This document shows positions 1-5,605 of a DNA stretch of 8,903 bases, piece after piece. This stretch comes from an uncultured Collinsella sp. (lineage in GTDB: Bacteria > Actinomycetota > Coriobacteriia > Coriobacteriales > Coriobacteriaceae). The position numbers and the translations under genes were made by a program. The notes beneath the pieces were generated by a model, which saw only the letters and a program-made list of their open reading frames with translations, was not told the origin of the DNA and did not search any database. The stretch's first letter is position 1, and every line of letters starts with the position of its first letter. The stretch spans positions 1 through 8,903 of the forward strand of contig CABUZD010000070.1 in assembly GCA_902495945.1 (NCBI GenBank), read 5' to 3'.

Positions 1-2543
1 TCCACACGCATAGCGCTCGCCAGGTTGGCAAAACTCGACGACATCTGCGTCGCCATCTGGTCCATAAGCCCTGCCGCGCCCGCCTTGAGCTGAGCTGACA
101 CCGTCGCCGCAATCTGATCGCTGATCGACTTCATCACCTGATCCATAGCCTGCTGCAAATACGGAGCCAGCTGCTTTTGCACATAGTCGGTCATCGCCTG
201 CTGCAGGCGTTCGGCCAGGGCATCGCCGCCGAGCGCTTTGAGCTGGGCCAGGCATTGCTGGGCTGCGGCATCATTCTCAAGATACGTCGAGAATGCGGCA
301 GAGAGCTTTGACGCGTCCTTAAGGTCTTCGGGTGACAGCGCCTTAAACTGATCAGACTGCAAAAAGCCCTCAAACAGTTGGTTGGCAAGTATTCCCACCT
401 GCTGCATTTGCTCGGGCGTGAGCTCCAGACCGTCAAAGATGCCCGAGAAATCTGGAGCCGGTGCTTGTGCCATGATGTCGCTGAAGTCGATGTCCTTGCC
501 AACGTCCGAGAGGTCAATGTCCAACCCGGATAAGTCGATACCAGAAAGGTCCATACCGCCGGCCGCACCCGAGAGTGCAGACGCATCAAACGAGAACGCG
601 CTCTTGAGCGCCGCCTCGTCCACGCTGAACATACTGCTCAGATCCACGCCTTGTTTGGCCTCGCCTTGCAGTTCATCGAAAGACTTGCCCGTAAAGACAT
701 CCGTCTCGGGATGGGCAAGTTGCTCCTTCACAATCTGTGAATCGGCGGCGCGCTCCATAAGCTGGCAAGTCAGCGCATGCGTATAGGCAATGCCTGGAGA
801 CAACGCACTCGCGTTGGCGGTCTCGTCAGGTCGCACCACGCCCACAATGCGCACGTCAATACCGTCGGCAACCTTGGCGGCCATAAAGTCGGCGTCGCCA
901 GACATGTCAGTCCACATGCCGGTCTCTTCGTTTTTGCGATACGCATCAGCCGGCGACAGCACCTTAAACGTGGTAGACAGCGCATCGTCGTAGGTAAAGT
1001 CGGTGCCGGTCTCGGGCGTTTCGACCCCACCGTCAGCCGTCATAGCGCTGTTTACCAGATCGTTGAGCTCATCGATATCCAGCGCACCGATGCTATAGAG
1101 CGTATAGTCGCCCACCGTGCCGCGGCTCGAAAGCACCATCACGGCTTCGTTGGCAGACGTGGGCCAATGACCGGCGACGACATCGTACTGGCTGTCGAGC
1201 AGGCTCTGGTCGTCAATCATCTCGTTAAAGACCGAGGTTCCCATGGATTCCATGCTCACCGTTGCCGCCGAGCTCGCGCCTCCGCTCATGGCCTCGGTCA
1301 TGGCGTTGGGAACAAGCCGAACGGGCTTCTTGTCGCCCTTACCCGCACGATAGACAACCGGCGATACACCGTAGCCGTACTGAATGGCGTTGACCTCTTT
1401 ATCGATGCCGTCGCCACCGGCATCGAGCCATGCCTTAAAGCTCGTCATGTCGTTGGACTTAACGCTCGTAAACATATCCTTTACGGCCGTGACCACAGGA
1501 ATCTTATCGATTCCCTGAGCTTTGTCGCCGGTATTGTCGTTGGACGAATCCGCATTTGCAGACGAGCCATCATCCGCAGCCCCCTGCCCGCCCATCATGG
1601 ACGACAGGTCGTAGTCCTGCTTGGAGATCGTAAGCGGGTAACTCGAGAGCGTATCCTCCTCGACCTTTTTGATGTAGCCGTTTACGCCGTTGGACAGCGC
1701 CAGAATCGCCGCGATGCCGATGATGCCGATGGACCCCGCAAAGGCCGTCATGGCCGTACGGCCCTTTTTGGTCATAAGGTTTCGGGCAGAAAGCCCCAGC
1801 GCCGTCACAAAGCTCATCGAGGTTTTGCGCGTAGGCTTGGCCTCGCGACGCGCGGCCTTCGCAGCATCGAAAGGATCGGAATCGTCGGTGATCTTGCCGT
1901 CCGCCAGGTTGACGATACGCGTGGCGTATTGATACGCCAGCTCGGGATTGTGCGTGACCATAATAACCAGGCGGTCGCGCGCAACGTCTTTGAGCAAATC
2001 CATAACCTGTACGGATGTCGTTGAATCCAAAGCGCCGGTCGGCTCGTCGGCCAGCACAATCTCGGGATCATTGATCAGAGCACGGGCGATGGCCACGCGC
2101 TGCATCTGCCCGCCCGAAAGCTGGCTCGGGCGCTTGTTAACGTGCTCGCCCAGGCCGACTTTCTCCAACGCCTCGCGCGCACGTTGGCGGCGCTCGGCAT
2201 GCCCCACGCCCGTGAGCGTGAGCGCCAGCTCCACGTTTTCCAAAATGGTCTGATGCAGAATGAGGTTATAGCTCTGGAACACAAAGCCGATGCGGTTGTT
2301 ACGATAGGCGTCCCAATCGCGGTCGTGAAAGTCCTTAGTCGAAATACCGTCGATCAGCAGGTCGCCCGAGTCAAAGTGGTCGAGTCCGCCGATAACGTTG
2401 AGCATCGTAGTTTTGCCCGAGCCCGAGGGACCCAGAATGGCCACGAACTCGTTATCGCGAAAAGACAGGTTTACGCTGTCGAGCGCCACCTGCGTAAACG
2501 ACTGGGTAACGTACTTTTTGCAAATACCTTTGAGCTCCAACAT
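1..2543 (-). CDS. ABC transporter ATP-binding/permease fusion protein (MacB/FtsX type), C-terminus beyond left edge
   Basis: This is an ATPase fused to an FtsX/MacB-type permease. The family exports or extracts lipoproteins, peptides or antibiotics, or powers cell-envelope work, at the cytoplasmic membrane. The frame stays open from ATG 2543 to base 1, at least 847 residues with no stop. The start has a good SD (GGGAGAGG, minus strand, 9 nt upstream). The nucleotide-binding domain (about 1-230) is complete: Walker A GPSGSGKT (38-45), Q-loop Q90, signature LSGGQ (142-146), Walker B IVLADE (162-167), D-loop ALDS (171-174) and H198. One membrane helix follows at about 263-285. Then comes a very long extracytoplasmic region (286-847) with no further membrane helix in view. 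It has a Ser/Asp/Gly-rich patch near 330-350, a DLSG-like repeat at 664-691, and a Gln/Ala-rich helical stretch from about 770. The remaining helices of the FtsX domain should lie left of the window. The substrate cannot be told. The ATPase call is certain; the specific role is unknown. Confidence 0.93.
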   Translation of the reverse strand, partial: MLELKGICKKYVTQSFTQVALDSVNLSFRDNEFVAILGPSGSGKTTMLNVIGGLDHFDSGDLLIDGISTKDFHDRDWDAYRNNRIGFVFQSYNLILHQTILENVELALTLTGVGHAERRQRAREALEKVGLGEHVNKRPSQLSGGQMQRVAIARALINDPEIVLADEPTGALDSTTSVQVMDLLKDVARDRLVIMVTHNPELAYQYATRIVNLADGKITDDSDPFDAAKAARREAKPTRKTSMSFVTALGLSARNLMTKKGRTAMTAFAGSIGIIGIAAILALSNGVNGYIKKVEEDTLSSYPLTISKQDYDLSSMMGGQGAADDGSSANADSSNDNTGDKAQGIDKIPVVTAVKDMFTSVKSNDMTSFKAWLDAGGDGIDKEVNAIQYGYGVSPVVYRAGKGDKKPVRLVPNAMTEAMSGGASSAATVSMESMGTSVFNEMIDDQSLLDSQYDVVAGHWPTSANEAVMVLSSRGTVGDYTLYSIGALDIDELNDLVNSAMTADGGVETPETGTDFTYDDALSTTFKVLSPADAYRKNEETGMWTDMSGDADFMAAKVADGIDVRIVGVVRPDETANASALSPGIAYTHALTCQLMERAADSQIVKEQLAHPETDVFTGKSFDELQGEAKQGVDLSSMFSVDEAALKSAFSFDASALSGAAGGMDLSGIDLSGLDIDLSDVGKDIDFSDIMAQAPAPDFSGIFDGLELTPEQMQQVGILANQLFEGFLQSDQFKALSPEDLKDASKLSAAFSTYLENDAAAQQCLAQLKALGGDALAERLQQAMTDYVQKQLAPYLQQAMDQVMKSISDQIAATVSAQLKAGAAGLMDQMATQMSSSFANLASAMRV

Positions 2544-2552
2544 GGACGGCAA

Positions 2553-2580
2553 CCTCTCCCGCGCGGGCACGCTCGCCCGC
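2553..2580 (-). promoter_or_regulatory. SD of the ABC transporter gene with an abutting GC hairpin
   Basis: On the minus strand the leader reads GCGGGC-GAGCGT-GCCCGC (2580 to 2563), a perfect 6-bp all-GC stem with a 6-nt loop. Two bases later comes the SD GGGAGAGG (2560-2553), 9 nt before ATG 2543. The SD itself is outside the stem. The hairpin could affect ribosome access or mRNA stability, but it may be incidental in GC-rich DNA. I found no convincing sigma-70 promoter for this gene in the 2581-2690 stretch; a TAGAGT near 2615-2625 (minus) has only a poor -35. Confidence 0.4.
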
Positions 2581-2690
2581 TCTCCCCCGCCGTTCGTATT
2601 CGACGCGTTTGTCCTACTCTATCCCCATTTTTTGCCGGCGCCAGTGAGGAATGTAACGAACCGCGCCAAAAAACGAACGGGATGGCGCCC

Positions 2691-2717
2691 AAAAGAAGAG
2701 GTCCCGAGCGGAACCTC
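2691..2717 (-). terminator. Rho-independent terminator of the redox operon
   Basis: Read on the minus strand, GAGGTTCC-GCTC-GGGACCTC (2717 to 2698) folds into an 8-bp stem with one U-G wobble and a GCUC tetraloop. It is followed at once by TTCTTTT (2697-2691). It lies 80 nt past the TlpA stop codon. On the plus strand the wobble becomes a C-A mismatch and no T-run follows, so it is a one-way terminator. It separates the redox operon from the ABC gene that follows on the same strand. A weaker GCGGA/TCCGC hairpin (2746-2759) lies just before it, without a T-run. Confidence 0.75.
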
Positions 2718-2797
2718 TGTATGGTGGAGATTATCTTGAAAGGCAGCGGACTACTCCGCACAGCGGCGCGCGATCCTCGCCATGCTTTACGCGTTTT

Positions 2798-3769
2798 CTA
2801 CTGCTCGCTATTCGCAATCGCCTGGTCGATAAGCTTGTCGAGCGCTGCGCGCTGCTCGGCGGAGCTGATGGCTCCCACGATTGGATCCCCTACGATGTTG
2901 CCATTCTGATCGATAACATACGTTGTCGGGAACGAGAACAAATTTGACGTAAACTTACCGGCCTCGCTATCCGACTTGAACCAGATGTTCTTATATGTCA
3001 CGCCCTTCTTGCTCAGCACGTCCTTGGCATCTGCAATCTCGCCCTTGTTGCCATCGAGCGTAAAGGAATTGACGCCCACGACCTGGCCGCCCTTCTCGGC
3101 AAGCTCCTTATTCAGGTCCTCAAGGTCGCCCAACTCACCCACGCACGGCTTGCAAGTGGTGAACCAGAAGTTCATGACGGTGACCTTGTTCTTAGAGAAC
3201 AGCTCGTCGCTGCTCACGTCGTTGCCGTCCAGGTCCTTGCCCGTAAAGCTGGGGAACTTCGTCGCCTCGCTCGAAGCATTGGCACCAGCCGTCATGCCAG
3301 CGGTCGAAGCGTCGACGCTCTCGCCTGCGCTCGGCGTGCTTCCACAGCCGGGGAACTCCTTCTCCAAGCTCTCGAGCTTGTCCTCAATCTCCTTGATCTG
3401 CTGCGCACCGGCCTTGAGCATCTTAAGCTCATCCGCCGTAAACTCATCCTTGGCGCCGTCGATGGTCTTGAGCAGGAAATCGCCGTAATTGCTGCCGTCC
3501 TCAATCATTGCCGAGTCTTTATTTGCCGCATTGAATACCTTTTCCCACAGCGCGTTATCACTCGAAAAGATCTCGTTCTCCTTCTGCATGAGCTTCGCAT
3601 ACAGCTCGGCGGCCTCGTCGGCATTGGCCGGTTTCTGCGCAGTGAGTTCTGCGATCTTAGGATCGGAGCTCGCAGATTCGCTCGCATTGCCACCAGGTGC
3701 CGAGCACGCCACAAGACACAAGGCCAGTACCGGCACCATAAACAGGGCCGCAATCTTAGAAAGCTTCAT
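2798..3769 (-). CDS. TlpA-like thioredoxin-fold lipoprotein
   Basis: This is an extracytoplasmic thiol-disulfide oxidoreductase of the TlpA/ResA/AhpC-TSA class, expected to be tethered to the outer face of the membrane by a lipid. I start it at ATG 3769 (323 residues) because GGAGG (3781-3777) is 7 nt from that codon. The in-frame ATG at 3775 is only 1 nt from the SD. The signal peptide ends in lipobox LVAC (Cys22). Residues about 36-140 form a charged helical region that is not part of a thioredoxin fold. A Cys142 and a Ser/Ala/Gly linker (about 143-170) follow. The thioredoxin domain (about 172-320) has the active site FTTCKPC (Cys206, Cys209) and the cis-proline Pro281 in FPTTYVID. The gene starts 29 bp after the polyferredoxin stop, so the two are co-transcribed. 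A role in reducing exported protein thiols or peroxides is likely; the true partner is unknown. Confidence 0.93.
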   Translation of the reverse strand: MKLSKIAALFMVPVLALCLVACSAPGGNASESASSDPKIAELTAQKPANADEAAELYAKLMQKENEIFSSDNALWEKVFNAANKDSAMIEDGSNYGDFLLKTIDGAKDEFTADELKMLKAGAQQIKEIEDKLESLEKEFPGCGSTPSAGESVDASTAGMTAGANASSEATKFPSFTGKDLDGNDVSSDELFSKNKVTVMNFWFTTCKPCVGELGDLEDLNKELAEKGGQVVGVNSFTLDGNKGEIADAKDVLSKKGVTYKNIWFKSDSEAGKFTSNLFSFPTTYVIDQNGNIVGDPIVGAISSAEQRAALDKLIDQAIANSEQ

Positions 3770-3776
3770 GGTCATT

Positions 3777-3781
3777 CCTCC
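3777..3781 (-). promoter_or_regulatory. Ribosome binding site that sets the TlpA start at 3769
   Basis: GGAGG on the minus strand, followed by A and then ATG ACC ATG. The second ATG has a normal 7-nt spacer while the first has 1 nt. This favours the shorter protein, beginning MKLSKIAALF. Confidence 0.75.
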
Positions 3782-3798
3782 GTTTTGTCGAAGCTTGT

Positions 3799-4701
3799 TT
3801 ACTTTTTATCGGCGGTCAAGGGGAGCTTTTCCGCCGACACATCCAGGCCATAGCGATAGCTGATGGCATCGACGGGACAGGCCCCGATGCACTTTCCGCA
3901 CCGGATACATTCGGCATGATTGGGCGCGCGGACCACATCAACGTCCATCTGACAAACCTTTGAGCACTTGCCGCACGAGACACATTTGCATGCGTCAACC
4001 CGAATCCCCAGTAGGGACACCCTATTCATGAGCGCATAGAATGCGCCGAGTGGACAAATCCATTTGCAGAAGGGGCGGTAGAACAAAACGCTCAGCACTA
4101 CCACAGCAATGAGAACGGCAAGTTTCCAAGTAAAGAGATGTCCCAACGCAGATCGAATGCCGGCGTTGGCAATGGCCAGCGGAATGGCGCCCTCGAGCAC
4201 ACCCTGCGGACAGATGTACTTACAAAAGAACGGGTCGCCCATGCCCACGTCGTTAACCACCAAGACGGGCAGCAGCACCACGGCAAACAGCAGTACGACG
4301 TACTTGATGTACGTGAGCGGCTTGAGCTTTTTTGTGGAAAACTTTTTGCCGGGAATCTTATGAAGCAGCTCCTGCAGCCAGCCAAACGGGCACAGAAAGC
4401 CGCATACAAAGCGTCCCAGCAGCACGCCGAGCAAAATGAGCGTACCGGTAACATAGTAAGAAAAGTTGAACTTGGATGAACCTACCACCGACTGGAACGA
4501 CCCGATGGGGCACGCACCCGATGCCGCGGGGCACGAATAGCAGTTAAGCCCAGGTACGCAGACTGTTTTTCCCGCGCCCTGATAGATGCCGCCTTTGGCA
4601 AAGTTTGGCAGGTGAATGTTAGTGACGAGCGTCGCCGCCGCCTGAATGAATCCGCGAAATCGAGCCAAAACATGCGACGCAGTGTTTTCTCTTTTATCCA
4701 A
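3799..4701 (-). CDS. NapH/YccM-like membrane polyferredoxin (4Fe-4S binding protein)
   Basis: This is a membrane Fe-S protein that in related families passes electrons between quinol or cytoplasmic donors and other redox proteins. I start it at TTG 4701 (300 residues, MDKREN...). GGAG (4715-4712) lies 10 nt upstream, and the start overlaps the stop of the preceding miniprotein by 8 bases, which points to translational coupling. An ATG at 4773 would add 24 unlikely residues read out of frame across that gene. Visible in order: CVPGLNCYSCP and GACPIG (Cys48, 54, 57, 64); a helix at about 82-98; CGFLCPFG (Cys100, 104); a helix at 132-150; CKYICPQG (160, 164); a helix at 193-208; CKWICPLG (212, 216). 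Two ferredoxin motifs follow: Cys240, 243, 246, 250 and Cys265, 268, 271, 275-Pro. Each should hold a [4Fe-4S] cluster on the cytoplasmic side. No haem motif is seen. Its neighbours point to electron supply for the TlpA lipoprotein. Confidence 0.92.
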   Translation of the reverse strand: MDKRENTASHVLARFRGFIQAAATLVTNIHLPNFAKGGIYQGAGKTVCVPGLNCYSCPAASGACPIGSFQSVVGSSKFNFSYYVTGTLILLGVLLGRFVCGFLCPFGWLQELLHKIPGKKFSTKKLKPLTYIKYVVLLFAVVLLPVLVVNDVGMGDPFFCKYICPQGVLEGAIPLAIANAGIRSALGHLFTWKLAVLIAVVVLSVLFYRPFCKWICPLGAFYALMNRVSLLGIRVDACKCVSCGKCSKVCQMDVDVVRAPNHAECIRCGKCIGACPVDAISYRYGLDVSAEKLPLTADKK

Positions 4702-4840
4702 TTCCGATACACTCCAAGCACAGCCTAATCGCTTTGGCCAGCACGGCATCCGCCTCGCCACGCATAACACCAAAGCACACCATGGTGATTCCGACGATCA
4801 ACAAAGCGACCTGTACCACGGGTTTTACCGCTTTGAACAA
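4694..4840 (-). CDS. CD1871A-family CXXC motif membrane miniprotein
   Basis: This 48-residue gene starts with TTG, so ATG-based searches miss it. AAAGGAG (4855-4849) lies 8 nt before the TTG at 4840, and the stop TAA is at 4696-4694. The protein has one membrane helix (about 8-26, including Cys22), a short loop with MRGEAD, and a helix ending at the C-terminus in CLECIGIG with Cys41 and Cys44. From memory this matches the small CD1871A-type family described by its CXXC motif and found beside 4Fe-4S and thioredoxin genes. No biochemical role is established that I know of. It is the first gene of the operon and overlaps the polyferredoxin by 8 bases. A role as a thiol relay or accessory subunit is inference. 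It could be dismissed as chance, but the SD, the coupling and the terminal motif argue strongly against that. Confidence 0.87.
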   Translation of the reverse strand: MFKAVKPVVQVALLIVGITMVCFGVMRGEADAVLAKAIRLCLECIGIG

Positions 4841-4848
4841 CCTGACCA

Positions 4849-4855
4849 CTCCTTT
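4849..4855 (-). promoter_or_regulatory. Ribosome binding site of the CXXC miniprotein
   Basis: AAAGGAG on the minus strand, 8 nt before TTG 4840. It is the strongest SD in this leader, and no ATG is in reach for any other frame. It is the main evidence that translation begins at the TTG. Confidence 0.75.
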
Positions 4856-4863
4856 CGTTACGC

Positions 4864-4889
4864 GACCATTGGACCATATCGGCTATAAA
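4864..4889 (+). promoter_or_regulatory. Candidate promoter and direct repeat upstream of the two-component genes
   Basis: A good -10-like TATAAA lies at 4884-4889, 41 bp before ATG 4931. No good -35 sits at 16-18 bp; TTACGC (4858-4863) would need a 20-bp spacer. A promoter with a weak -35 often depends on an activator. Directly upstream are two copies of GACCAT (4864-4869 and 4872-4877), which could be a regulator site. The -10 lies within the spacer of the opposite-strand promoter (4879-4894), so the two polymerases could not bind at once. Confidence 0.4.
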
Positions 4890-4900
4890 ATCCGTGTTAA
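4873..4900 (-). promoter_or_regulatory. Candidate sigma-70 promoter of the redox operon
   Basis: On the minus strand, TTAACA (4900-4895, five of six to the -35 consensus), a 16-bp spacer, then TATGGT (4878-4873, four of six to the -10). Transcription would begin near 4866, leaving a leader of about 26 nt that holds the AAAGGAG ribosome binding site. This is read from sequence only. Confidence 0.5.
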
Positions 4901-4918
4901 GCGCGATTTGAAATGTGC

Positions 4919-4924
4919 AAGGAG
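4919..4924 (+). promoter_or_regulatory. Ribosome binding site that sets the response-regulator start at 4931
   Basis: AAGGAG with a 6-nt spacer (ACTGTT) to ATG 4931. It lies inside the six extra codons of the longer reading from ATG 4913, which has no SD of its own. Confidence 0.8.
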
Positions 4925-4930
4925 ACTGTT

Positions 4931-5605
4931 ATGCGTATTTTGATCGTCGAGGACGAGCGGGCGCTGTGTGACGCAATCGCGCGCAGCTTGCGAAACTTGG
5001 CGTACAGCGTCGACTGCTGTCACGACGGACAGGAGGCGCTCGACCTACTGGACGTTGAGGCCTTCGACCTCGTGGTACTCGACCTCAACCTTCCCCGCAT
5101 CGACGGCATGACCGTGCTCAGGAAACTTAGGAAAACTGACTGCGAGACTAAGGTACTGATTCTGTCCGCACGTGGCGAAGTATCCGATAAAGTCGCCGGA
5201 CTCGATGCCGGCGCCAACGATTACCTCACCAAGCCGTTCCATCTGGACGAGCTTGCAGCAAGGATTCGCAGCCTTACCCTCAGACGCTTTACACAAAGCG
5301 ACGTAGTTTTAACCTGCGGAAAGCTCCGCTTTGACACCAAGGCGCGCATCGCCTCCGTGAACAGCGAGGCTTTATCTCTTACGCGCAAGGAAACGGGAAT
5401 CTTGGAATACCTGATGCTTAATCAGGGGCGTCCGGTAAGTCAAGAGGAGCTTATCGAGCACGTTTGGGATAGCAGCGTGAACAGCTTTAGCAACGCAACC
5501 CGCGTTCACATCTCGTCGCTCCGCAAAAAGCTACGCAGCGCTTTGGGATACGACCCGATTCGCAATCGGATTGGAGAGGGCTACGTTATGGAGGATAACG
5601 AATGA
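4931..5605 (+). CDS. OmpR/PhoB-family response regulator
   Basis: This is a DNA-binding partner of the kinase that follows. ATG 4931 is preferred over ATG 4913 because AAGGAG (4919-4924) is 6 nt before it, and because the protein then opens with the family-typical MRILIVEDE. Length is 224 residues, normal for the family. The receiver domain (1-115) has the acidic pair Glu7/Asp8, phosphoacceptor Asp51 (VVLDLNLP), Ser79 and Lys101 (LTKPF). The winged-helix DNA-binding domain (about 123-220) shows LTRKETGILEYLMLN, the recognition-helix region around NATRVHISSLRKKLR, and the wing ending GEGYVM. It overlaps the kinase gene by ATGA, so the two are translationally coupled. It is divergent from the redox operon and could control it, itself, or the downstream genes. 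The targets are not shown by the sequence. Confidence 0.95.
   Translation: MRILIVEDERALCDAIARSLRNLAYSVDCCHDGQEALDLLDVEAFDLVVLDLNLPRIDGMTVLRKLRKTDCETKVLILSARGEVSDKVAGLDAGANDYLTKPFHLDELAARIRSLTLRRFTQSDVVLTCGKLRFDTKARIASVNSEALSLTRKETGILEYLMLNQGRPVSQEELIEHVWDSSVNSFSNATRVHISSLRKKLRSALGYDPIRNRIGEGYVMEDNE

Noticed and set aside
777..2024. 415-codon plus-strand open frame opposite the ABC transporter
   Set aside because: It is antisense to an intact ATPase-permease, rich in Arg and His as expected for a shadow frame in GC-rich DNA, and has no recognisable domain.
2142..2909. 255-codon plus-strand open frame
   Set aside because: It overlaps the ATPase start, the terminator and the TlpA end on the other strand; the composition is unlike a protein and there is no SD.
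4913..4930. Longer response-regulator start at ATG 4913
   Set aside because: It has no SD of its own, and the AAGGAG for ATG 4931 lies inside it.
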